Origin: Verrucomicrobiota bacterium
GTDB lineage: Bacteria; Verrucomicrobiota; Verrucomicrobiia; Limisphaerales; J093
Reading direction: 5' to 3'
Assembly (NCBI GenBank): GCA_003695015.1
Contig: RFJD01000154.1
Span: 1 to 7,629, forward strand
DNA length: 7,629 nt
The position numbers and the translations under genes are program-made. The notes beneath the pieces were generated by a model. The model was not told where the DNA came from, made no database searches, and saw nothing but the letters and a program-made list of their open reading frames with translations. Below, piece by piece: positions 1-6,946 of the stretch. Each line of letters starts with the position of its first letter. Within the stretch, counting starts at the first letter, position 1.

Positions 1-1
1 G

Positions 2-169
2 CTACGGCTTGGTGTGGGGCTCGTCAGGCGGCTTTAGTGCCTCCTTTATCACCTTCTGGACGGTGGTAGGCGAGACGCCCCGGACGGGGACGCGGGAGTC
101 ATCGGGAAGACCCCTTGGGCCTTGCCGTTCGAGATATGACCGCTTCGCACCGGGGTTCGGCTCACCGCA
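2..169 (-). pseudogene. Possible 3' remnant of a gene ending in a helix-turn-helix-like segment
   Basis: On the minus strand there is a 55-codon open frame ending in TAG at 4-2. It is closed upstream by TGA at 172-170 and has no ATG, GTG or TTG start. The translation is polar, with a stretch reading VRGVSPTTVQKVIKEALK near the end. This looks like the recognition half of a helix-turn-helix, as found near the C-terminus of some recombinases, transposases and regulators, and is followed by a short Pro-rich tail. I do not recognise a family. It could be a decayed gene end, the tail of a frameshifted gene, or chance coding-like sequence in GC-rich DNA. It lies upstream of and opposite to the porin gene. 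If real, it would mark the module's left border as a place of past rearrangement. Confidence 0.22.
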
Positions 170-206
170 TCATTTCCCCTGCGTGAGACGTCGCGCATGA
201 AATTTT

Positions 207-220
207 TTGATCCATCTCAA
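207..220 (+). promoter_or_regulatory. FNR/FixK/Anr-type operator upstream of the porin gene
   Basis: The sequence TTGATCCATCTCAA matches the FNR-family consensus TTGAT-N4-ATCAA at 9 of 10 defined positions; only the first base of the right half-site differs. It sits just after an AT-rich run (199-211) in otherwise GC-rich DNA. Its centre is about 71 bases before the porin ATG at 285. If it acts as a class II activator site at about -41.5, transcription would start near 255 and leave a leader of about 30 bases. I see no convincing -10 hexamer at the matching place. A role in oxygen-responsive induction of the porin is inferred from the motif and from the neighbouring anaerobic reductase. Confidence 0.55.
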
Positions 221-284
221 GGCAGGACGATGCCTGTGCTGCTAGCGCCTGTTCCGTCCGCGTGGTCAAGGGAAGGGCAGGCGC

Positions 285-1835
285 ATGATGGACAAGGCCG
301 GGCTTTTGGCAGCCGTTGCCATGGCGTCGCTCGTGCCGGCAACCGGCCTCGCCCAGGAGGGCGGGCCGGCCCAGGATCTTCCGGGTTCCAGGCGGGACGT
401 CCCGGCGTCGGCGCTGCTCCAGCGCATAGAGGCGCTCGAGGCGCGAAGCGAGGCGCTGATGCGGGAGAATGCCGCTCTAAGGGCCGAAGTGGCGGCCTTG
501 AAGGCGGGGCTTGCCGACAAGAGCAGGTTCAAGAAGCCGCCCTCCTTGCCGGAAGCCGGAACCGTCCCTCCGGCAGGGCGGGCCACCGCTGCGGCTGGCA
601 GAACGGATGAACCGCGCAGTGAGGATGGACTGGCCGATGTCGTCGTGGCCGACCGGCGCATCGGCCTTGGCGGGCAATACCGTGTGAACGGCTATGTCGT
701 GGACGATGATGTCGGCGGACTTTCCCGCGCCGCGGCCCGGCTGCGACTGCGGCAGAATCTGGACTTCGACTTCGGCCGGGGCTTTGCGAGCCATCTGCAG
801 TTCGAGCTCAGCCATACGAGCGACAACGTGACCACCACCAGCGAAAGCTCGCGCGGTACGAATGTCGACATCCGCCATGCCGTGCTCTCACGCGCCTTCC
901 CGGCCGGAGTGCTGGTCGAGGTCGGAATCCTGCCGCTCTCCGACCGTTTCTTCGACACCCAGTACTCCAGCGACTGGGATTACAATCCGTTGGCCGTGAG
1001 CCTGACCGCACCAATGGGGCCGGGCGAGCTGAGAGCGTTCGCGGCCAATCTTGATGAAGGCCAGGAGACGGTGGCCGACGATTTCCTGCACTTCGGACTC
1101 GACTACCGCTGGGCCTTTCCGGACGGCTGGGTGAATGTCGGCGCTCAGCTCGTCAATGCCGCCGCAGCCGACGGCCGCCAGCAGGAACACGCGACGGTCG
1201 GCATCTCGGCAAGCCTGACGATTGCGGAGGATATGACCCTCTCGGGTTTCATGGCCGCCTCTTGGACGGACCGTGCGCTGCTTGCCGCGACGCGTCGCGG
1301 CCGCGGGCTTGCCGCGGGTCTGCGGCTTTCGGGCGCGGGCGGCTGGGAGCTGCTCGCCACCCATGCCACCGGCCGGCGTGACGGCACGGGCTTCCTGCCG
1401 CTCATGGCGCTGGCCCGCACCTACGGCTACTGGGGGCTGACCGGGCTGCTCACCGTGCAGGGGCCGACCGATACCGGCTTTGACGGCGATGGCGTCAACA
1501 TCTCCAACAACGGCTTCGGGCTCACCAGCATCCAGGGCCGCTACCAGCTCGATCTGGCACGCGACTGGCGGCTTGCTCTCGCGGCCGGCTGGTTCGGAAA
1601 CAGCCGCACCCCGCGCGGCCGCAGCGGAGAGCTCGGCATCGACCTGCTGGCAATGGCGAGCTGGCGGATCACCGATGTGCTGGGGCTGGACATCGGTCTG
1701 GCCTATGCGCATGTCAAGGACGGCGTGAGCGGCTATTTTCAGGGCGTGATCGGTGGCACCGCCTTCAACGGACCGGCGGGCGTCAGCCGCGACAAGATAG
1801 CCGGATTCACCCGTCTGCAAGCGGAGTTTCATTGA
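285..1835 (+). CDS. Outer-membrane porin with N-terminal coiled coil
   Basis: This is a predicted outer-membrane channel of 516 residues. Residues 1-23 form a Sec signal peptide: Lys4, a hydrophobic core, then a likely cut after Gly-Leu-Ala23. Residues about 42-78 form a coiled coil with leucines in exact heptads (L51, L58, L65, L72) and I48, V69 and L76 nearby. A Pro/Ala-rich linker (about 80-125) follows. From about 126 to the end there are alternating polar/hydrophobic strands with many aromatic girdle residues, ending in AEFH. The terminal Phe is one residue from the end, close to the usual barrel-assembly signal. A periplasmic coiled coil before a barrel is known in trimeric porins such as the DcaP type; this assignment is by architecture only. 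The start at 285 is favoured by the signal peptide; a purine-rich GGGAAGGG lies upstream, and ATG at 288 is an equal alternative. The gene is convergent with the reductase operon and may let the acceptor cross the outer membrane. Substrate unknown. Confidence 0.8.
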   Translation: MMDKAGLLAAVAMASLVPATGLAQEGGPAQDLPGSRRDVPASALLQRIEALEARSEALMRENAALRAEVAALKAGLADKSRFKKPPSLPEAGTVPPAGRATAAAGRTDEPRSEDGLADVVVADRRIGLGGQYRVNGYVVDDDVGGLSRAAARLRLRQNLDFDFGRGFASHLQFELSHTSDNVTTTSESSRGTNVDIRHAVLSRAFPAGVLVEVGILPLSDRFFDTQYSSDWDYNPLAVSLTAPMGPGELRAFAANLDEGQETVADDFLHFGLDYRWAFPDGWVNVGAQLVNAAAADGRQQEHATVGISASLTIAEDMTLSGFMAASWTDRALLAATRRGRGLAAGLRLSGAGGWELLATHATGRRDGTGFLPLMALARTYGYWGLTGLLTVQGPTDTGFDGDGVNISNNGFGLTSIQGRYQLDLARDWRLALAAGWFGNSRTPRGRSGELGIDLLAMASWRITDVLGLDIGLAYAHVKDGVSGYFQGVIGGTAFNGPAGVSRDKIAGFTRLQAEFH

Positions 1836-1846
1836 GGAGCGAGAGC

Positions 1847-1875
1847 GGCCGCCGTTCGAGATGAAGGCGGCGGCC
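1847..1875. terminator. GC hairpin just after the porin stop codon
   Basis: GGCCGCCG (1847-1854) is the exact reverse complement of CGGCGGCC (1868-1875), giving an 8-bp all-GC stem that two T-G wobbles could extend. The loop is 9-13 bases. It starts 11 bases after the porin stop codon. There is no T tract on either strand, so it is not a canonical intrinsic terminator. It could be a transcript-stabilising 3' hairpin or act with Rho. Confidence 0.4.
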
Positions 1876-1888
1876 TGATGACGATGCA

Positions 1889-1912
1889 GGGCGCGTCGAT
1901 GACGGCGCGCCC
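1889..1912. terminator. Second hairpin between the convergent genes
   Basis: GGGCGCGTCG (1889-1898) pairs with CGGCGCGCCC (1903-1912) over 10 bp with one T-G wobble, closing a four-base loop ATGA. It lies 40 bases past the end of the chaperone gene as read on the minus strand, and about 54 bases past the porin stop. It is the most stable-looking structure in the 116-base convergent gap. It has no T tract on either strand, so bidirectional termination is plausible but not shown. Confidence 0.42.
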
Positions 1913-1951
1913 CGCCGCGACAGGAATCCGGGCGGCAGGTCCGGGCGGTTG

Positions 1952-2632
1952 TCAGCCGCCTGTCGTGGCCGCGTCAGGGGACCGAGCAGGCGACGGACCG
2001 GCAGCTTCCGCCTGAATGTCGACTCCCTCGATGAGCGCGCGCGCGCCGCGCACCGCATCGGCGACGGCGGCCAGATACGGTCCGCCGCGCGCCGCCAGAA
2101 GATCGGCGTAAAGCTCCATCCACGGGCCGATATGGAGCTTGCGGAAGCTCGAAAGCTCCAGCGCTAGGCGCGCGCGATCGGGGGCTTCGGCCGGCTGCGG
2201 TCGGGAGTCCTGCCCGCCGCGCGTCGCCAGCAGCCGGATGGCATGGGCAAGGAAGGCGAACATCACGCCGATATGGTCACCCGGCAGATGCGGGGCAACC
2301 ACGAGCGGGCTGGCCTCGAGGCGCGCGGGGTCGAACCCGAGCCGCGCATAATAGCCTTCCACCAGCCGCCCGCCGTCATGACGCGCCGGCGGGAAGAACC
2401 ACAGACCGTCCTTGCGCTTTGCCTGTCTGAGCACATGCTCATACGGCGGCAGGAAGCGTCCGGCCTGGGGAATCGCCATCACCTCGAAGAAGTCCTGGCG
2501 CATGTCCGCAAGCGGCGGAGGCTGCGTGCCGCACCACTCACCCACGAGGGTGCGCACCCGCTCGTCCGGCTCGCGCAGCAGGAGCGCCGCGGTCGCCTCG
2601 AGTTGGGCGGGGATGTCAGGCCGCCTCGGCAT
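1952..2632 (-). CDS. TorD-family chaperone for the molybdoenzyme
   Basis: This is a 226-residue cytoplasmic protein of the TorD/DmsD/NarJ class, which binds the Tat signal and apo-form of a molybdoenzyme and helps cofactor insertion before export. It is mainly helical, as expected. Visible family features are PPYEHV at 62-67, the central LPGDHIGVMFAFLAH at 116-130 (the PDH-type signature with Pro117, Asp119 and His120), and FRKLHIGPWMELYADLL at 163-179, matching the usual H-x2-PW segment. The length is typical. A longer frame starts at 2686, but ATG at 2632 is preferred: it has GAAGGAG six bases upstream, and the 18 extra residues do not look like the family. It begins inside the last codons of the catalytic subunit (17-base overlap), so the two are probably translationally coupled. 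The last 20 or so residues are low-complexity Ala/Pro/Gly. The partner is inferred to be the adjacent gene product. Confidence 0.87.
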   Translation of the reverse strand: MPRRPDIPAQLEATAALLLREPDERVRTLVGEWCGTQPPPLADMRQDFFEVMAIPQAGRFLPPYEHVLRQAKRKDGLWFFPPARHDGGRLVEGYYARLGFDPARLEASPLVVAPHLPGDHIGVMFAFLAHAIRLLATRGGQDSRPQPAEAPDRARLALELSSFRKLHIGPWMELYADLLAARGGPYLAAVADAVRGARALIEGVDIQAEAAGPSPARSPDAATTGG

Positions 2633-5600
2633 GCGCCGCTCCTTCGGCCCGCACCAGCCTGGCGCGGGTCTGGTAGAAGACCGCACTGCCGCCCACGGGG
2701 TCCATCAGCGGCATCTGCCAGACGTCCGGATCACGCCGCATCACCGGATTGAGCAGAATGCCGGCGCGGCGGATCCTGTCGCCGCTGATTACCTTGCCGC
2801 CGATTTCCACCTGCGTTGCGCCATATCCCCAGTGACCGAAACCGACGGAGAAGGTGATGACGCCCGGAACCAGACCTTCGCGGACCTTCACCCGGCCGCG
2901 GCGGCGACCCTCCGGCGTCTCGACCCACACCCGGTCGCCGTCCTTCAGGCCCAGACGCCGCGCATCGGCGGCCGCCACCTCGACCCAGTTGGAAGGCTGG
3001 ATCTCGCGCAGCACCGTGTTGGACGAGAGCCGTGAATGGGTCTGCAGCGCACCCTTGTAGGTGATGATCGTCAGCGGCCAGTCCTCGGACGGGTCGAGAC
3101 TGGCAAGCGGCTTGCCCATGATTGTTGCGGGCTCGCGCCAGTGCGCATGCCCCGGGAACCGCTCGCCCGTCATGCTGTTGAAGCTGGTCGCCACCGCTTC
3201 GCTGTAGAAATTGAGGCGGTGCTTGTACTGATGGCCGAGCTGATCGCCGTTCCAGGCGTTCGCCGGCGGTTCGAAGCGACCGCCGCGCGAGAGCACCTTC
3301 AGTACCGCCGGCCACTCTTCGGCGCGCAGGGCGTCTTCGTAGCGCTTCCGGAACCCGTCCAGGCCGCAGATCGCGATGTCCTCGGGGCTGGCCGGCGAGA
3401 CGGGTCTGCCCTCAGCAAAGGCGACATTCGCCGTGGCCTTGAGGTAGAAGTCCTCGGCCCGATGCAGCGGCCAGAGCCGGCCGCTGTTGTCGGCGATGGC
3501 CTTTTCCCCGAAGCCCGGCAGCCCAAGCCTTTCGGCCACATCGATGAGAAAGGTTTCCAACGAATAGGGACGGCCGTCGGCCGTGGTTTCGGGAATGGGA
3601 TCAATGACCGGCCAGCGCACGGAGGTGCCCTTGACGAGGATGAGCTCGTGCATGCCGATATGCACCCAGCGCTCGAGGAAGGTGACGTCCGGGATGATGT
3701 AGTCCGCATACATGCTGGTATCGCCGATCACGATATCGCTCGCGATGATGAGCGGAATGTTCCGCGGATCCTTCACCTTCTCGATCAGCTCCTCGTTGCC
3801 TTGGCCGGGCACGCTGTAGAAGGGGGTCGCCATGTGCCAGAGCAGGATGTCGACCCCGTAGGGGTAGCGCTCCACCGCCGAGGGCAGCAGCTCGCTGTAG
3901 ACGTTGAAGGTATGCGGGAACCACGGGCGCTTCGCGGGATAGGGGTTCTCGCCGCGTTCCTTCTTGCGCCGGTATTCGCTCGATCGCTCGTAATAGACGC
4001 CCTCGCGCGTGAGCGGCACGCCGTGCGGCTTTTCCTTGAGACCGGGAATGCTCTTGAGATCATAACGCCCGCTCGACCAGCTGTAATGCCCGCCGCCGGC
4101 CCCGATGCCGCCGCGCCAGTTGCAGTTGCCGATCAACAGGTTCAGCATGTGAATGGCCATGCCGTTGTAGAAGCCGTTGGGATGCTTCACGGCCCCGCGG
4201 TAGAATTCGCAGGCGGCATGGCGGCCGTGGCTCGTGAACTCGCGCGCCAGATCGACGATCTTGTCCACCGGCACACCGCAGATCTCGCTGTATTCTTCGA
4301 TCGTGTGGGTGAAGGCCGCCTCCTTGAAGATGGTGAAGGCGGTCTTGACCCGCACGCCCGCGACGGTGCCGTCGAATTCGATGAGGGCCCGCTCGCTCTC
4401 GGTTGCCGCCCGCGGCCGGCCGCTTGCCGCATCGATGACCACGCGGTCCCGATCATCCTCATGAGTCAGCACCAGGCCCTTGTCCATGTTCCATTCCTCG
4501 GTGCTGACGGCGAAGCTTTCCAGCGGCTCCTCTCCCGGCCTGCCGAGCCCCGCTTCCGTCCGGCTGAGGAAGGCTCCGTAGCGGGGATGATCCGGGTCCA
4601 CGATCACCAGATGCGAGGCATCGGTGTGCGACAGCTCGCCATGTGCAAGCGCAGATTTCCTGTTGGGATGCTCGAGATAGGATTTCGCATAGCGGCCGTT
4701 GGCGATCATCCACTGGGCAATGGCGAGTGCCAGAGCGCCGTCGGTGCCGGGACGGATCGGCACCCATTCCACGAATTCGCCCTGCACGCTGCCGCGCTGG
4801 GCCACGGGGTCGATGCACACATAGCGCATGCCCTTGGCCCGCGCCTGGGCCACCATGCGGCCGAAGGTCTGCATCGGAAAATTCGCATCGCCCGGCGAGG
4901 TGCCCCAGAACATCAGGAATTCGGCGCCCATCACATCGGGCTTGACGGCATGCTTCGTCGGGTAGACCGCCTCGGTGGCCACATGGTGGCTGACCTCGCA
5001 GACATTCGTGTGCTCATAGGCGTTTACCGAGCCGAAGGCGGTCGTGAAGCGCTTGACGAAATCAAGCCGGCTCTTCTTGATCCGTCCGCCCTGGAAGACG
5101 AATCCGTTCGTGCGTGGGCCAAGTTCGGGTGCGTCGGGATCCATGGGTTCGTTGCGCTTGGCATAAAGTCCCTTGAAGCCCAGCACCTCGATATCGGCGC
5201 TCGCCGGATCACCGATGTCGGCGAAAATCCTGCCGCCCTCCACGACCTCCTCGATCAGCTGTTCCCAGGAGATGGGCTTCCAGCGGCGGCTTCCGCGCGG
5301 GCCGACGCGCTTGAGCGGCACCCGCACCCGGTACGGATCATAGGCCGTCTGGAGGCCGGCGTTGCCGCGCGCGCAGACGGTGCCGGGCCGGCGTGCCGTC
5401 TCATGCAGCGGTTCGTCCATGGGCACGTAATCTTCGCGGCAGTTCTTGTGGTACGGATTGCCCATGATCCGGAGAATGCGACCGGTCTTGCGGTCGATCT
5501 TCACCCGCAGGCCGCACTCGCTGTGGCACTGCAGGTCGGTGGTGTGCCGCAGCATGATATCCGGATTGGGAAGGTGGCGCCCAGTCTGCGGGTCGAACCG

Positions 5601-5759
5601 CCATTCCGGCACGTCCGAGTTGCCCCAGACCGCGTGTCTGGCCTTTTCCCCTTTCTGGGTGAAGGGGATGATGTCGCGAAAGACCTTGATGTTGCCGGCC
5701 AGTCCGATGCCCACACCGCCTGCCGCGGCGAGCTGCATGAAGCCACGACGCGAGATCAT
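2616..5759 (-). CDS. Tat-exported molybdopterin oxidoreductase, TtrA-like catalytic subunit
   Basis: This 1047-residue DMSO-reductase-superfamily enzyme is the probable terminal reductase of the operon. The N-terminus carries a twin-arginine signal (SRRGFMQL at 3-10, then a Gly/Ala-rich core to about 22), so it should act in the periplasm. The Fe-S site follows at Asp75, Cys78, Cys82 and Cys129 (in VCARG); Cys107 is extra. The likely Mo-ligating Cys254 lies in NVCEVSHH. The MGD-binding C-terminal domain runs from about 890. From memory, many blocks match Salmonella TtrA: ISWEQLIEEVVEGG (163-176), SHTDASHLVI, NGFYNGMAIHMLNLLIGN, NPYPAKRPW, GFGHWGYGATQ and others, with similar overall length (TtrA about 1020). 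The start at 5759 has GGGAGGA seven bases upstream and overlaps the membrane-subunit stop as ATGA. The Asp in place of the first Cys and the altered Mo-ligand neighbourhood leave the substrate open: tetrathionate, selenate (SrdA-like) or another acceptor. Confidence 0.9.
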   Translation of the reverse strand: MISRRGFMQLAAAGGVGIGLAGNIKVFRDIIPFTQKGEKARHAVWGNSDVPEWRFDPQTGRHLPNPDIMLRHTTDLQCHSECGLRVKIDRKTGRILRIMGNPYHKNCREDYVPMDEPLHETARRPGTVCARGNAGLQTAYDPYRVRVPLKRVGPRGSRRWKPISWEQLIEEVVEGGRIFADIGDPASADIEVLGFKGLYAKRNEPMDPDAPELGPRTNGFVFQGGRIKKSRLDFVKRFTTAFGSVNAYEHTNVCEVSHHVATEAVYPTKHAVKPDVMGAEFLMFWGTSPGDANFPMQTFGRMVAQARAKGMRYVCIDPVAQRGSVQGEFVEWVPIRPGTDGALALAIAQWMIANGRYAKSYLEHPNRKSALAHGELSHTDASHLVIVDPDHPRYGAFLSRTEAGLGRPGEEPLESFAVSTEEWNMDKGLVLTHEDDRDRVVIDAASGRPRAATESERALIEFDGTVAGVRVKTAFTIFKEAAFTHTIEEYSEICGVPVDKIVDLAREFTSHGRHAACEFYRGAVKHPNGFYNGMAIHMLNLLIGNCNWRGGIGAGGGHYSWSSGRYDLKSIPGLKEKPHGVPLTREGVYYERSSEYRRKKERGENPYPAKRPWFPHTFNVYSELLPSAVERYPYGVDILLWHMATPFYSVPGQGNEELIEKVKDPRNIPLIIASDIVIGDTSMYADYIIPDVTFLERWVHIGMHELILVKGTSVRWPVIDPIPETTADGRPYSLETFLIDVAERLGLPGFGEKAIADNSGRLWPLHRAEDFYLKATANVAFAEGRPVSPASPEDIAICGLDGFRKRYEDALRAEEWPAVLKVLSRGGRFEPPANAWNGDQLGHQYKHRLNFYSEAVATSFNSMTGERFPGHAHWREPATIMGKPLASLDPSEDWPLTIITYKGALQTHSRLSSNTVLREIQPSNWVEVAAADARRLGLKDGDRVWVETPEGRRRGRVKVREGLVPGVITFSVGFGHWGYGATQVEIGGKVISGDRIRRAGILLNPVMRRDPDVWQMPLMDPVGGSAVFYQTRARLVRAEGAAHAEAA
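2639..2645 (-). promoter_or_regulatory. Ribosome binding site that sets the chaperone start
   Basis: On the minus strand GAAGGAG lies six bases before ATG at 2632, inside the 3' end of the catalytic-subunit gene. It is close to the ideal anti-16S match and spacing, so it supports the shorter 226-residue chaperone over the frame starting at 2686. Confidence 0.7.
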
Positions 5760-6946
5760 GACGCGATCCTCCCTTCCGAATGCCGCACCTCGGTCCCCAT
5801 GTCCGCCTGTCCATCCCCCCTCTCGAGCGGCAGCAGCAGGGCGAGCAGCGCCGGCAGGCTGAGCGCGAGGATGGCATCGACAGTGGTGTACCAGAGCACC
5901 ACGTGATCGGGCGTGAAGGAGAGATACCCCGCACCCGAATGATTGAGTGCCTGGCCGCCGATCAGGATCACGAAGCGCACCGCATAGGCTCCCCAGAGAA
6001 TGCCCAGCCCGGCAACCGCCGTCGCCCAGGGACGCCGCGGACCGCCGATGAGCAGGAGCAGGATCGGAACCACGAGGCCGACGCCGAGAACCTGCCAGGC
6101 GAGGATCTCACCGAACGGGCCGAACAGGACGGTGGCCATCCGGCGGTTCTCCACATCCCCGAAGTAGTTGATCCACCACAGCCACATGTACCAGACGAGC
6201 AGTGCGAACACCGCACAGCCCAACATGATCCAGTGGTAGCGCCTGTCCGGCCGGCTCCAGCTGCCGAGCGCGAGGCGGTGCAGGATCGGCACGCCGAGGA
6301 CGAAAAGGGCCGCGCCGCCCGCCAGACCGGTGAACAGGAAGACCAGCACCTGCGCCGGCGTATTCCAGATCGGCACGCCATGCTCGTTCATCAGGAAGAT
6401 GCCGGAATAGGAGGCCGCGAAGACCCCCAGCAGGATCATCGCGGTCAGAATGCCCGCCCGCAGCCGCGGATGATCGAGCAGGCGATAGCGCCAGCTCCAC
6501 AAGGCCATGAAGGAGACGAGCGCTTTGAGCGGACGCGGCAGGCGGGCAACGCACCGCTCCAGGGCCGCCGGATCGAGCGCCTGGAACATCGTCCACCAGC
6601 ACAGCGCCAGAAACAGGGGAAGAAGGATGATGCCGTACTTGATGATGGCGGTATCGCCGTATGTCCAGCCATACAGATAACCGTAGATGAGCCGCCCCGG
6701 CTGCTTGACCTCCGCCAGCACGTTCATGAATCCGGCGATGACGAAGGAAACCGCCATCGGCAGGGCGAGCCTGTAGCCCGGCGTGTCCCGCCGCCCCAGC
6801 CATGCGTTGACGGCCCAGATGACGGCGATGCCGCCCGCAAGGCCGAGCAGCAGGGAGTAGTTCGCAAACAGCAGCGAAAACGGCCGCTGATGAATGACGT
6901 TGAAGAGCTCGTTGAGCGGCGGCAGACCCTCGGTGATCTCAGGCAT
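5756..6946 (-). CDS. NrfD/PsrC-type membrane subunit (quinol oxidising)
   Basis: This 396-residue integral membrane protein is the likely quinol-binding anchor that feeds electrons to the ferredoxin subunit. About nine hydrophobic helices can be seen, near residues 24-46, 60-80, 100-122, 163-186, 198-222, 238-262, 279-300, 307-330 and 348-373, with a short polar C-terminal tail. Family-like motifs are LLLGLAGGIAVIW in helix 1, AASYSGIFLM in helix 4 (the PsrC/NrfD Y-S/T-G region) and VRFVILIGGQ in helix 8. It is longer than enterobacterial TtrC (about 340 residues), and its N-terminus does not resemble TtrC as I remember it. A longer frame reaches 7096, but those codons lie over the upstream gene and are unlike the family. 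ATG at 6946 has GGAGAGGA just upstream and overlaps the upstream stop by eight bases. Its own stop overlaps the next start as ATGA, which implies coupled translation. Confidence 0.88.
   Translation of the reverse strand: MPEITEGLPPLNELFNVIHQRPFSLLFANYSLLLGLAGGIAVIWAVNAWLGRRDTPGYRLALPMAVSFVIAGFMNVLAEVKQPGRLIYGYLYGWTYGDTAIIKYGIILLPLFLALCWWTMFQALDPAALERCVARLPRPLKALVSFMALWSWRYRLLDHPRLRAGILTAMILLGVFAASYSGIFLMNEHGVPIWNTPAQVLVFLFTGLAGGAALFVLGVPILHRLALGSWSRPDRRYHWIMLGCAVFALLVWYMWLWWINYFGDVENRRMATVLFGPFGEILAWQVLGVGLVVPILLLLIGGPRRPWATAVAGLGILWGAYAVRFVILIGGQALNHSGAGYLSFTPDHVVLWYTTVDAILALSLPALLALLLPLERGDGQADMGTEVRHSEGRIAS
5767..5773 (-). promoter_or_regulatory. Ribosome binding site of the molybdoenzyme gene
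   Basis: On the minus strand GGGAGGA lies seven bases before ATG at 5759, within the last codons of the membrane-subunit gene. It confirms that start, which also gives a complete twin-arginine signal. Confidence 0.6.

Noticed and set aside
9..610. Short plus-strand frames at 9-200 and 197-610
   Set aside because: There is no ribosome binding site or recognisable protein; the second overlaps the porin start in another frame and has low-complexity Gly/Arg/Ala content.
888..1832. Minus-strand open frame of 314 codons opposite the porin
   Set aside because: It lies wholly within the porin gene, has no signal or domain, and the plus-strand protein has a clear signal peptide, coiled coil and barrel.
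2633..2686. N-terminal extension of the TorD-family chaperone to 2686
   Set aside because: It would overlap the catalytic gene by 71 bases without a visible ribosome binding site, and the added residues do not fit the family.
3036..5906. Very long plus-strand open frame (956 codons) opposite the molybdoenzyme gene
   Set aside because: It mirrors the GC-rich codon pattern of the minus-strand gene, has low-complexity His/Arg/Ala-rich content with no recognisable domain, and crosses into the membrane-subunit gene. It is a typical antisense shadow.
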